Positions 47,150-58,029 of a stretch of DNA of 64,000 nucleotides are shown here, in pieces. Source of the stretch: Antennarius striatus. Taxonomy: Eukaryota; Chordata; Actinopteri; Lophiiformes; Antennariidae. The notes under the pieces were generated by a model. The model ran no database searches, was not told where the DNA came from, and saw only the letters and a list, made by a program, of their open reading frames with translations. The stretch spans positions 4,185,001 to 4,249,000 of the forward strand of contig NC_090780.1 in NCBI RefSeq assembly GCF_040054535.1, given 5' to 3'. The translations under genes were made by a program, and so were the position numbers. Position 1 is the first letter of the stretch, and each line of letters begins with the position of its first letter.

Positions 47150-47645
47150 CTGTGAATTCAGATCAAAACAATCGTTTGCAAGCTGGTAAAGATAAAACCT
47201 GCTATTTGTTGATATTTCTGTCTTAAAAGCACTAGTTCAAGTGAAAGCAGCTTCTGAAATGACATGTAAACTCAAAAATAACAGCATTGTTCAGTCTATA
47301 CTAGTGGAACAAGGAAATAAAACAACAAATGAAGGAGTAACATGGGTTACATTCAACATAGCCATGTCAAACCTCTAATACTTAATAAAGTGCTATTTTA
47401 TGACAGTAATGACTTGACTTGGTTGTTGACAGGTGTTGCCAATTGTTTATAAAGTAATATATTATAAGTTACAGACGGAAGGGCCCCACAAGGATAAGAC
47501 TAGAAACGGAGTGTGTAAAGTTAACTGGCTGCAACAAAAGAGAAAACTGTGTGTCCAGGATTTCAAGACCCCACAAGGACAAGACCAGGGACACATGAGT
47601 GTGTAAATGCATAGAGGTGAGTGTAGACAGAACTAGAAATATGAC

Positions 47646-49491
47646 TGTAAGGTAAAGAACTTAATTATTTTACATTGAATAATTAGCAGTTGAAATGAAG
47701 TTTGTTCCCAAAGATATGTTTTTGATATGCATCCTAAATATCAACTTTATAACAGTGTATTGTGCACCCAAATAATGCCCTGTACCTTTATTGGCGTCAA
47801 TATGTCATTCAATAAATGCTGGTTTGTCCCTCGCAGACAGAATGTATGATTTTGCATCATCTGCAGGCCCTAATCCTGGTTCTCCTTGTTGACATTAGGC
47901 CTCTGTGAAAATATTGTTAAATTGTTTCAAATGTATCCAACAACACAAACAACATCCTTCCAAACTAATAACTGATTTAAAGACATATTCATAATCATAG
48001 TTCATAATCATCTGGAATAGTCATGTTGATGTATACTTGGAAGTTGCACAAATTTTAAGGTACTGTGATAGAGCCAGCCTGTCCTTACCACAATTTTTTC
48101 CAATCTCCTACATTCATTACTATTAGTTTAGTGTATTCTAATTCATTTGAACATTTTTTATATCAACATGACCTTGTATTACAACGCGTACACTACAACA
48201 TCCAATTTAAGTCCTAATTATTTCAGTAGGTTGCTCCACATGGTCAGCACCTCACCAAACATTTGTTTGCTCCACATGGCACACCCTGAACATTTGATGC
48301 TGCTAGGCCAGTTATGTATTACATTTTTTTCAGTTTGTCCCAATTTTTATTATGTTACAGGTATACCAAAGTATACCTGGCCCTCATCAAAAGAACTTTA
48401 CAGGCACTGTCCTTTATAATGGTTAAATATCTGTTTTGTCAAGGTGCACACACAGGGAGACACAAATGTAAACACATTCCAGCTTCAATAGATCAATATT
48501 CAGAACTGGATTCACTCAACCCATAACCAGATATAGTACATTCCCTGATAAACATTTCTACTTATCCCCCAAAAGAGAAGGCAATACATGTTCTTGTTGA
48601 TTGCTCATATCCATTTTGTCAAGCAAAGATCAATATACTTTTATAGGAATTTCCACCTCAATGCTTCTCACAAGCAAAATGCCACATCATCTACAAATTC
48701 TATTGTTGTCACCAGAGCATCTGTATTCACCCAAAACCACAATTTAAAGCAAAATGAATATTTTATTTTTTCCCAAAACTGCACTGTAACTCAAAGTACA
48801 GTTAGAGAAAAGTCAGCTATATATATAATCAAATGATGTCATTCAAAAAGCATTCGTAAGTTGAGAAGTGCTCCTTTGGGGTAAAAACATGCATGTAGAA
48901 GGGTTGCTGAATCAACCATTCTGAAATCACCACAAACTCAAATTTACATTTCTGCAGTTTGTATGATGGGCTGTATCACACACAAATGGACAGTATCCAA
49001 ACACCCTGAATGCATCACTAACATTGCATACGGCCTCAAGTCAGTAAATTAAATTACTACAATCACTTTCTGCATATCTCCAAGAAACTACAGATGTATC
49101 CAGTAGGATCAGTCACCTGAACATCAGCCTCAGACTCTGGATGAGTGAACTACGTTGACACGCCTTCCAAAACGAGCGTTACATGCATGCTAGCATATAC
49201 GTGCACGACACGTGCACGCAGGTTAAATATATAAAAATAGCATTAATATTTGTATTATTCTGGCTATCAGTCAAAAATAATGTGTAATTACACACATATA
49301 CGACCAAATACCACACACAAAAACTTTTAAAACGTGATTTACGCACACGGGTACATACACTCATCGCGCACAAAAACTAGCATCAGTACTGGTTATTATT
49401 CTTGCTGTCAAAAACCGTGCAGTGACGCATCGCCTGTCTGACAACTTTCTGTTAAAGCCATGTTAGATTCGTGACGTATTAACACACTTAC
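47646..49491. other. Stretch between the array and the putative 5' exon
   Basis: No clear exon. A possible 20-base minus-strand exon (atccag, then SEADVQ, then gtgact) near 49111-49130 is too short to support. AT-rich with scattered short frames. Confidence 0.4.
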
Positions 49492-49605
49492 CTCGGATTT
49501 CACCACAGGAATGTGCTTTCAGCCACAACAGAAACAGAACTTCCGTGTCCGCTGCTCTTCATCCAACTTCTCTCCGTGACTCTAATGAGATGCGGACGTC
49601 TGAGG
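49492..49605 (-). promoter_or_regulatory. igfn1: Putative 5' untranslated exon and transcription start of igfn1
   Basis: On the minus strand, GGTGAAATCCGAG is followed by the strong donor gtaagtg (49491-49485). Base composition jumps to GC-rich at 49.55-49.85 kb, as at many promoters. An ATG at about 49563-49561 opens only 20 codons before a stop inside the exon, so I treat the exon as non-coding. Spliced straight to the exon at 42189 it would be open in phase but without a methionine. The link to igfn1 is inferred from strand and position. Confidence 0.35.
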
Positions 49606-49653
49606 AGTTCACTGGCAGCGCCGGCAGTCGCGCGCGTCTGAGCGTCACGTGCC

Positions 49654-49846
49654 TGTCACGTGTCAGGGGACTGTCTCCCTGCAGCCACACTGATCACGTG
49701 ACAGCGGACTGGCTCCCTGCAGCCACACTGATCACGTGTCAGCGGACTGGCTCCCTGCAGCCACACTGATCACGTGACAGCGGACCGGCTCCCTGCAGCC
49801 ACACTGATCACGTGACAGCGGACTGGCTCCCTGCAGCCACACTGAC
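49654..49846. repeat. 38-bp GC-rich minisatellite with CACGTG in each unit
   Basis: The unit GACTGGCTCCCTGCAGCCAC...TGATCACGTGACAGCG recurs about five times. CACGTG palindromes lie at 49657, 49695, 49733, 49771 and 49809, exactly 38 bases apart, with one more at 49646. Units differ by single bases (GTGAC or GTGTC, GACTGG or GACCGG). Confidence 0.95.
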
Positions 49847-50019
49847 GCCTTGAATACATGAAGGAGTTCAGGAGGGAAACCAGGTCTGGTAGCCCAACAG
49901 CTACATGACCTCTGAATGTATGCTCACAAGTTAAACGCGGTCTTGTGGTCTGTGTAATATTGTAAATTCTGTGATTGTATGACAGCAGATAGTAGATAAT
50001 TTCTGCCCAGGATTAATAA

Positions 50020-50155
50020 AGTAAATTTATATACTTTATTAATCCCTGTAGGAAAATTATTAGTAGCACAGTATAGACCCCACTATTAGTTCTGGTGTTA
50101 TGCATACAGGCCCGTAACACTCAGAGACACACAAGGGGCCTTCCTGCATTCAGTG
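50020..50155 (-). mobile_element. SINE 3' end, reverse orientation
   Basis: TACTTTATTAATCCCTGTAGG, ATGCATACAGGCCCGTAACAC and CACACAAGGGGCCTTCCTGCA are the inverted equivalents of the 3' half of the SINE at 53758-54130. Confidence 0.65.
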
Positions 50156-50337
50156 ACATCTCCCGCCGTCAGCTCACACTCAGAAGTGACCGCCAGTCTC
50201 TCACAGCGGAGGGGGGGGAGCGGGGGTGGGGGAGGGGCGGCGGCAGCTCCACACCGCAGGTCAGGACAGCAGAGTCAGGGGAGGCCAGACAGGAGCAACA
50301 GGGAGGGACAAGGATATTCCTAAACACGGTAAAAAGT

Positions 50338-52046
50338 AGTGCTGTCAGGCGATTACAAAAATAATCTCATTAAAACTAGGATTTGTAATTAATCTAATTA
50401 ATCACATTTTAATCTCATACCTGCTAAAGGCCCCCAAATAAAGAATTTGAATTCTAGGACATTACAAAATTGTAGCGCATGACTAATCAATAGAATACAC
50501 CAAGAAGAGATCACGTGTACAACATTCCAAGCATGAAAACCCTCTCTCAAAAAAATCATCCCTGCAAGAGAGGGTTAATAAAGCCCTCTCTAACAACCAA
50601 CAGCTGGACATCCTGAACCCCCACATCCTTCTCGTCAGTTACCTGTCATTTTATTGAAGACGATAAAATGGTGTCCTGCCTTCTGAATTGTTTTGAGTTC
50701 AGTGACAGACACACATCTGAGAACTTAGCAGGGGAACTGCTCAGAGTGGCAAAAGAGTGGAATGTTATAAACAAAGTAGGTGGTTGTGTTATTGACAATG
50801 CAGCGAACATAACCAAAGCAGTTAAAACCCTGAAATGAACCCAGCACAATTATGAAATGTCTTGCACACACAATTAACCTGATTGTGAGAGATGCTCTGA
50901 AGGTGATGAAGCCTGCTGTGGAGAAAGTCAATAGTGGAATATTTCCACAGGAGCACAACAGCCACACACAGGCTCAAAATAACACAACGACAGATGGACA
51001 TGCCTGAGCTGAAGCTCAGAGAAGATTGTATGATAAGGTGGAACTCCACCTTTCATATGATAAAACGGATTCTGGAGTCCAAGGATGCAGTCATCTCTAA
51101 CCTAGCTGTTATCAATGTACCGGTCGATCCTCCGAGCCAAGAGGAATGGGAGGTACTGCAGGAGGCATGCACTGTTCTGGAGCAATTTGAGGAGGTCGCT
51201 GTGGAGATCAGTGCAGACAGGTGCAGTATACAAATGTTGTTACATTATTATTAGTATTATTATTATTAGTAGTAGTAATTGTTGTTGCATTACTGGAATA
51301 AAAGGCTGAGTATACATGAAATAATTTTAATACACCTGCACATAAAACAAAGCGTAATATTAACACCCATTGTTTATTCTTTTTCAGCTATGTTACAGCC
51401 TCCAAAATGTTAATCCTGCGCAGGGTTCTGCAGAGAGTGACAGCTCAGAACCAGACCAGCGTAACCACAGCATGTGAAAGAGCTAGTAGAGGCTCCCTGT
51501 GCATCCATGGACAGAAAGTTCCATAGAATGGAATATAACACTGTTCTGTCAGAAACCAACATTCTTTATCCAAGATTCAAGAAACTGACCTTCAATGACA
51601 CTAAAGCAGTTGATGAAGCTATTCAGAGAATAACTGCAGCAGCAGCAAGGTTCAACCAGCCAACTCCACTTCCAGGGGGCCAAGATGGAGCAGAGGATGA
51701 GCAAGAGGGGCCACAAGCATCTGCTGTTTGGAGATTCTTTGAAGAAAGAGCAAGTGAAGACACTACAAGAAGGAAGCCTTCAGCAGATGCAATACTGGAA
51801 GTGAGACCCTACCTTGAGGAGCCCCTTTGCCAGTTACGTGCAGATCCACTAAACTGGTGGGAAAACAAGGCTTCACTTTGCCCACACCTCACACACGTGA
51901 TGACATGGAGACTGTGCATTGGTGCAACGTCATTTCCCTCCCAGAGAATTTTCTCCAAAACCAGGCAGATCATGACTGACAGAAGAAGCCGAATCAGTCC
52001 CTCAAAGCGGACACACATGGTGTTTCTGAATGCCAATCTTCACTAA
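50338..52046 (+). mobile_element. hAT-type DNA transposon relic with transposase remnants
   Basis: The left end looks like a hAT terminus (TAGTGCTGTCAGGCGATTA at 50338). The right terminus was not found; the last coding base is at 52046. Transposase pieces on the plus strand run from about 50645 to 52046, with stops and frame changes. Confidence 0.7.
50645..52046 (+). pseudogene. hAT (Ac/ZBED-like) transposase pseudogene, possible intron at 51224-51387
   Basis: Pieces in order: CHFIEDDKMVSCLLNCFEFS and WNVINKVGGCVIDNAANI (catalytic aspartate context); CLAHTINLIVRDALKVMKP (the conserved C-x-x-H hallmark); LREDCMIRWNSTFHMIKRI and PSQEEWEVLQEACTVLEQFE. After an interruption bounded by ACAG|gtgcag and ttttcag comes YVTASKMLIL. 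Last, a clean frame 51474-52046 holds YPRFKKLTFNDTKAV and the C-terminal dimerisation domain (PLNWWENK, SFPSQRIFSKTRQIMTDRRS, LNANLH). A stop after AVKTLK and frame breaks inactivate it. Confidence 0.8.
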
Positions 52047-52375
52047 ACACATTATTTGGATGCTGATCTTTTTCTTTTGTTTTACATATTTTCATTTATA
52101 TTTTGTTGTGTTACGAGTTTTTAAGGGATTCTGTGTTGTTTGACTGTCGATTTGTTTTATATAAAATAAGTTTTAAGTTTAAATTCATTTAAAGTGCACT
52201 GTAGAGTGAAAAAAATAAAGGCATACTTATATAATAAACATATATAAATAAAAAGTATAACGAGATTTTTACATTATTAATTCATTTGTACATAATTTTA
52301 CATTATAATTTTATATTATTGGTATAATATATTGATGAAAGCAACAAAAAAAGAGCTGGAATTCCCATCACTTAA

Positions 52376-53140
52376 AGGGACAGTAAAGTTAATTTTAAGT
52401 GACATATATGTTATTCATCATTATGAAAAATAGAAGAACATTTTTTATATCTGTATCATCATCCGTTTGGTCAAAAAAAGCTTAAAATTTGCACTGCAGC
52501 AGCTTCCGCATTCAGTGGTCACGTGGGCGTCATACGTCACTGGGGCCAAACATAGCTTAGCAGCCATAAGAAACAATGCAATCCACGTCGCGATTAACTC
52601 CAAAAATATCATGGTTACCTGCATGGTGAACGGTTGTGTCAACAGACTTGACACAACAGACGCGACTTTCGAATAAATTCACTGTGGAATGAATAACAAC
52701 TAGAGTTGTTATTCATTCCACACAGTCCAATAGTAATAAATGCAGTTAGCTCAATGCTATCATAATATGTACAATCTCATTGATGGGCTAGCGCATTAGC
52801 ATTTTTAGCGCGATACCTTCCCAGAAGGTATTCTAAAGAACGACAGGTCCTTGTCTTCGCGTCGTTTTTGCTGTTCTGTTGACACAACTGTTCACTGCGC
52901 AGGTAATCATGATATTTTTGGAGTTAACCGCGACGTGGATTGTATTGTTTCTTATGGCCGCTAAGCTATGTTCGGCCCCAGTGACGCCCACGTGACCACT
53001 GAATGCGGAAGCTGCTGCGGTGCAGATTTTAAGCTTTTTTGACCAAACTGATGATGCTACACATTTAAAATCGATTTTTTCTTCTATTTTTCATTATGAT
53101 AAATAACATATATGTCATTTAAAATTAACTTTACTGTCCT
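52376..53140. mobile_element. TTAA-flanked fold-back element with THAP-domain reading-frame starts in both arms
   Basis: TTAA occurs at 52372-52375 and 53141-53144. The ends AGGGACAGTAAAGTTAATTTTAA and the complement of TTAAAATTAACTTTACTGTCCT are inverted. Similarity continues through arms of about 265 bases (52376-52642 and about 52876-53140). The left arm reads MVTCMVNGCVNR; the right arm, on the minus strand, reads MITCAVNSCVNR, then in a shifted frame DKDLSFFRIPSGK. This is the C-x4-C...F-x-x-(P) pattern of a THAP zinc finger. THAP plus TTAA sites points to the Kolobok superfamily. Confidence 0.75.
52684..52721. repeat. Near-perfect 38-base palindrome in the fold-back element
   Basis: GTGGAATGAATAACAACT, two bases AG, then its exact complement AGTTGTTATTCATTCCAC. 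It lies in the single-copy centre between the arms. Confidence 0.95.
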
Positions 53141-53757
53141 TTAATAACTTTCATTTTCTGGCGCTGGTTGTGAGCTCTTATAAGTTGACACTAGTTTAAC
53201 AAGTTAAGAAAGTTTTAAATATTGAAACAGCAAAATTATAACTTCTAACCATTAATGTACCTGCAGCGTTTGTCTTTCTCCCCATGTCCCCTCTCGCGTT
53301 GCCCGACTGACTTTCTGTAACACCACTTTAGGGAGACAGATAGGCTGCGCGCGGTTCACAGATAGGCTGTGCGCCTATTTACAATCAGGTCCTTTCGAAA
53401 CTCCAAAAAAGATTGTCTCAGCAGATTAACCCAGGTGATGTGTCTCATGCTAATGACCCTCAATAGCATACAAAGGCTCGGTGAAACTAGCATTTCAACA
53501 TTTTTGTTTATTTATCATCTATCTACCCATCTATCCATCCATTGGTCTGTGTCTGTTTCAACAATGTCTGCATTTTATATAAAACCACTGCGGAGGATTT
53601 ATTATTAGACAACAGTTGTCCTGGCAACATTAACAATTATCGAGCAAATGAAGACCGGTCTGTGAAAATATTGTCTTAGATGAAACCGGTCAGTGGCGCA
53701 AAAAAGGTTGGGGACCGCTGCTCTAAAGCATAAGCAAGAGATCCATGTATTGTGGTT

Positions 53758-54130
53758 TTGGGGCAGCAGTTGCTCAGTGGTAAAGCAAGCGGTAGAGCGG
53801 GTCGTCCAATGTTCTGAGATGGGGGTTCAGATTCCCGCTCGTGCCCAAAAACACCCAAAGTGTGAGCTGATGGTGGGAGGTGTTAGCTCACGTCTGGAGC
53901 ACTGCTGAGGTGCCTTTGAGCAAGGCGCCATCATCTTAGAAGTTGCGCATTGGATGCGCACCACGACGGAGCTGCCCGCCACTCTACCTCCCTCTCACCT
54001 GCATGCCCAAAGGCCCCTTGTGTGTGTTACAGGCCTGTACACACTATTTAGATGCATGTAACTACTAACCTGTGTGTAGAGTGGAGTCTTAATTTCCCTT
54101 TGGGGATTAATACACTTAATAAAAACTTTT
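53758..54130 (+). mobile_element. SINE, near full length
   Basis: Head GGGGCAGCAGTTGCTCAGTGG and GTAGAGCGGGTCGTCCAATG, then GGTTCAGATTCCCGCTCG (B-box-like), body CTTTGAGCAAGGCGCCATC and GGCCCCTTGTGTGTGTTACAG, tail GGGGATTAATACACTTAATAAA. Fragments of the same family are at 28.8 and 50.0-50.15 kb. Confidence 0.75.
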
Positions 54131-54889
54131 TTTTTTTAATTAAAATGAAAACCTTTTCATGAGAGTTCTAATGAAACGTTCAACCAGCTATCCACCCATC
54201 TATCTATCATCTGCCCATTTATCTATATTCCATTCATCCATCCATGTATGTGTTTTAAAAATCATGATCATCATGCCCGGCAGTTAACAAAAGAAAGCGA
54301 GCCAACCTTAGCTTGTAGCTAGCTAAAAAGCTCTGAAGCACAGGCAATAGATCCATTTGAAGTTGTGGTTAAACATGTGCTGCAGAGGTTTATTGAAATA
54401 TCCATCCATCCATCTGTCTATCATTGTCATTTAACAATCATCATCATGACCAGCAGTTAGCAATACAAGCTAATGCTAACGCTAGCTAACGTTAGTTAAC
54501 ATTAGCTAACATTAACATTTGCTTCAGAGTTGGATTAAACACAATGGCATAGAAAAACTATCAATGTACAAATGTCATCCATCCATTCATCCATCTTCTG
54601 TTTATCTATCATCCATCCATCTATCAATCCATCCATCCATTCATCCATCCATCCAATGATCATCAAGACCAGCAGTTAACAATAGAGTGCTAACACTAGC
54701 TTGTAGCTAGCTAACATAAAGCATAAACAAGAGATCCATGTATTGTGGTTAAAACATTTGCATGAGCGTTCCATTGAAATGTCCATCCATCTTTCCACCC
54801 ATCCATCTCTACATTTCTACTGAAATATCCATCCATCTGTTTATTTTTATGTCATTTAACTATCATCATTATGACCAGCAGTTAGCAAT

Positions 54890-55060
54890 AAAAGCTAATA
54901 CTAATGTTAGCTATTTCTAGCTAACGCTAACGCTAGCTAACGCTAACGCTAGCTAACGTTATTTAACGCTAACGCTAGCGCTAGCTAACGCTCGTTAGCT
55001 AGCGTTAGCATTAATGTTGGCGTTAGCTACCGTTAGCATTAGCTAACATTATCTAACATT
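54890..55060. repeat. GCTAAC/GTTAGC palindromic hexamer block
   Basis: Runs of CTAACGCTAACGCTAGCTAACG change orientation in the middle to GTTAGCTAGCGTTAGC, so the two halves are self-complementary. Confidence 0.9.
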
Positions 55061-55426
55061 AACATTTGCTGTAGAGTTGGATTAAACACAATGGCATTGA
55101 AAAAATATGTCCATATATGCAGCTCAGCAGCACTTCCTGCTTTTCCTGCTCTTGCAGGAAGTTGGGATACACACTTCCTGGAGTGTGTGTGCGATGCAGT
55201 ACCATTTCCTACCACCAGGGTGAAAATGCACACACACCTGTACCCAACTTTTGCTACCTTATGGGACATGTCAAAAAAAAGGCAGGGGGCATATCAGGAG
55301 TGTCCCCTGAGCCTTTTGCAATGAAAAACCTTGTGGGGCCCACCATTTTGGGGTGCCTAAGGTCTTTGGGCCCCACAACGTTGGTCTAATCCAGGTCTGA
55401 AATCACCCTAAGGTAATATAAGTTAG

Positions 55427-55429
<3 letters not shown>

Positions 55430-55499
<70 letters not shown>
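55430..55499. repeat. (CA)n microsatellite
   Basis: About 70 bases of CA dinucleotides. Confidence 0.95.
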
Positions 55500-55501
<2 letters not shown>

Positions 55502-56440
55502 CTCCACTAGGATTTTACCTGCAGGTTGATTCAGTTCACAACATTAAATTTATCTAACAGCTGGTGAAGTCAGACACCAACTGTTCCTCGTTTTTCTGTC
55601 AACCATCACACCTGGTAGTGACTCAGAATTGTTTCATTCACCTTCTATTTGAACATTTACTGTTTTATAATTTAGATAAGGACTGATGACTAAACGCAGT
55701 ACAGCTGCATATATAATCAAATGTGCCCTCCAACTATTGTATTAAAATTAGTAGTTAAAATAAATTACATTATTGTTATCATAGGATTTGCCAAACCTTT
55801 TCAGAGTTTTTGAGATAACCATAACAAAACATAAATTATATTTAGACTCAGTTGATAAGAAAAACTGGTGCAATGTGGTTTTCAAAATGTTTTGTGCAGA
55901 ATTCAATGAATACATGGATTCAACATTTTTTTTACATAGTGAAGCTAAATCAATTTCAGAGCCACACCAGATTCTCCCTGAAATAAGTAATTTGCACTAT
56001 TTAGTGAATTTGATAGAAGTCATTTCTAGACTACCCATGGTTCATAATCTTCTTGCAGAAGAGGACATTTAGTGAATACTAATTAACTGTATGTGTCTTT
56101 TCCAAGGCACTGGTTTGCCATCGTATATCATCTGAATGCAGGCTTGATACCTGTTAACTTGTTTTTCAAATATTGATTCATATAAAATCCAAGGTTGATA
56201 GGATGCAGGATTTTGCCTCTGCATCTCAATCACTAATGTATCAACTGTCCAATTTGGACATCAGCAGACTTCTTAATACATTTGGTAAAAATGGTTTCGG
56301 CCACATCAGTATGACATTCTTAACTAAAGTGCAAAGAGTATTTATGATACCTGACAAACATCAAATGTTTTAATAATAAGATTAGTGATGGTTTCCCATT
56401 TTTGTGTTCCAGAAATAAATTGTAACTTATTTGTTTATAT
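55500..56440. other. AT-rich stretch with an unassigned open frame
   Basis: A plus-strand frame at 55788-56072 (94 codons from ATG, ending LLAEEDI) has a protein-like composition, but I know no family and see no splice signals. Nothing else identified. Confidence 0.35.
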
Positions 56441-56443
56441 ATG

Positions 56444-56770
56444 GACAGCTTGGTGGTGCAGTTGGTAGCACTGTTGTCTCATAAGAAGAGGGTTCTGGGT
56501 TTGATTTATTTCTGTGCAAAGTGTGTATTTTCTCGTCACGTCTATGTGTGTTCGCTCCAGGTTTTCTGTCTTCCTCCAACCTCCAAATGCATGCAACTGA
56601 GGGTGAATTAGTCACACCAAACTGTCCAGGTGTGAGTGTGCATGGCTGTTTGTTGTGATGACACGCCTTGTGATGAGCTGGTGTCTCATCTGGGGTGAAA
56701 CCCCCTCTTGCCCATGGCCAGCTGAGACATTGCACCCTGGAAAAGCCGCCAGTTAATGCTGGGCCAAACA
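56444..56770 (+). mobile_element. SINE copy, near full length
   Basis: Head GCTTGGTGGTGCAGTTGGTAGCAC and GGTTCTGGGTTTGATTT, then body blocks CTATGTGTGTTCGCTCCAGG, CATGCAACTGAGGGTGAATTAG and GGTGTGAGTGTGCATGG, and GATGAGCTGGTGTCTC. A reversed body fragment of the same type follows at about 56860-56960. Confidence 0.7.
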
Positions 56771-57196
56771 GAGGCAGACTAACATTTACGCTTATATTCA
56801 CACATTATATTCTCTCATTCCTATATTCTAGAAAGTGTCCAGTTTATCAAAATTACATGTTTTTGGGGGTTGGAGTCTTTTTGGACCTGAGAACCCAGAC
56901 AGAACCCATACAGATATGGGGAGAACGTGCATACTCTGCAAGAAAAGCCACAGGTGGAATCAAACCAAATTCAAATTTCAAATTCAAATTCAAAAAACTT
57001 TATTAGTCCCCAAGGGACAACTGAAAGCACATGAAGCAGGATTGGTGTAAAAGTGCAAACATACAGTACAGTGTAAACATAAACAGTGTAAGCATAAACA
57101 ACACACATAAATAATAACATAAATATGCTGTTTATGTAGTTAGTTCAAAATCTAGTTAGTTTAAAACCTAGTTCAAAAACTAATTAGTTCAAATCC

Positions 57197-57341
<145 letters not shown>

Positions 57342-57961
57342 AGTTATTTCAAAACCAAGGACCTTCTTGCTGTGAGGCAGTGATTTTTAAATAGTGGGGA
57401 GATGAAGTGCCTGGGTTGGAACTACCCTTTCCTATTTCATTGTCACACCAGAATACAGTGTAATTGCATATCCACTACAGTAGGTGGCAGTAGTGCTTTC
57501 ACATCTACATGTAATTTGCCATTACCTGTAGTTAATACAGCCTGAGCAGGGAGTATTAACCACTTGTATTATTATGTTGTAGAGGTTTTTTTTTTTTTCC
57601 ACTGAGAACACGCATGCACCCCCCAACACACACACACACACACACACACCAAAGAGTGTGCATGGCGGCGGATGGGGGTGCAAAATGTTTTCTTCTTTCT
57701 AAGGGAGCTTAACAGAAAAAAATGAGAAGCATTGCTGTATAATGCAACAGTGCAACCAAATGCACCAACAAACAGTTTTTCCCTCTTGAAATTGAAAGAA
57801 ATGCGGCCAAAAGCAGGTAAATGAATGAATGTTTGGGGCTATAGCTTAGCCCCATATACACACCCCATATAGACCAGTATTAGCCCCATATATCCAGTTT
57901 TTCTTTCTGTAAAAGAGCTTTGAAATGTCTGTTGATATCATTAAGCACACTAGAAATAAAA

Positions 57962-57976
57962 GTTGATTGATTGATG

Positions 57977-58026
<50 letters not shown>
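57962..58026. repeat. (TTGA)n tetranucleotide tract
   Basis: About 16 units of TTGA with a GGAT interruption. Confidence 0.95.
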
Positions 58027-58027
<1 letters not shown>

Positions 58028-58029
58028 AG

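Larger units (their letters stand above)
43413..47645. repeat. Tandem array, 741-bp unit, about 5.7 copies
   Basis: Corresponding points recur every 741 bases: for example, cassettes start at 44083, 44824, 45565 and 46306, then 47048 (742 after the previous one). Units are nearly identical. Differences define two versions of the part right of the cassette (GTGTTAAAAG/ATGCTAGAGG against GTCTTAAAAG/ATACTAGTGG) in the order A, B, B, A, B. The left end is cut by a SINE; the right end stops abruptly at about 47645 within a unit. Each unit also contains GACCCCACAAGGACAAGACC, a repeat-like motif. Confidence 0.95.
53500..55080. repeat. Composite block of ATCC and GCTAAC repeats, about four irregular copies
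   Basis: The sequence AAGCATAA(A/G)CAAGAGATCCATGTATTGTGGTT occurs at 53727 and 54718, with a diverged copy at 54340. Each is followed by CATCCATCCATC tracts, then CATCATGACCAGCAGTTA and runs of GCTAAC/GTTAGC. The SINE at 53758-54130 is inserted in the first copy. Confidence 0.75.

Noticed and set aside
43413-47645. CRISPR array or other prokaryotic repeat system
   Set aside because: Units are 741 bases and nearly identical throughout, in a fish nuclear locus; there are no short repeats with unique spacers.
49561-49846. Plus-strand coding frame through the minisatellite
   Set aside because: The frame is open only because the 38-bp repeat lacks stops; it has no homology or splice context.
55788-56072. 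Plus-strand open frame of 94 codons
   Set aside because: Protein-like composition, but no recognisable motif, no splice sites and AT-rich surroundings.
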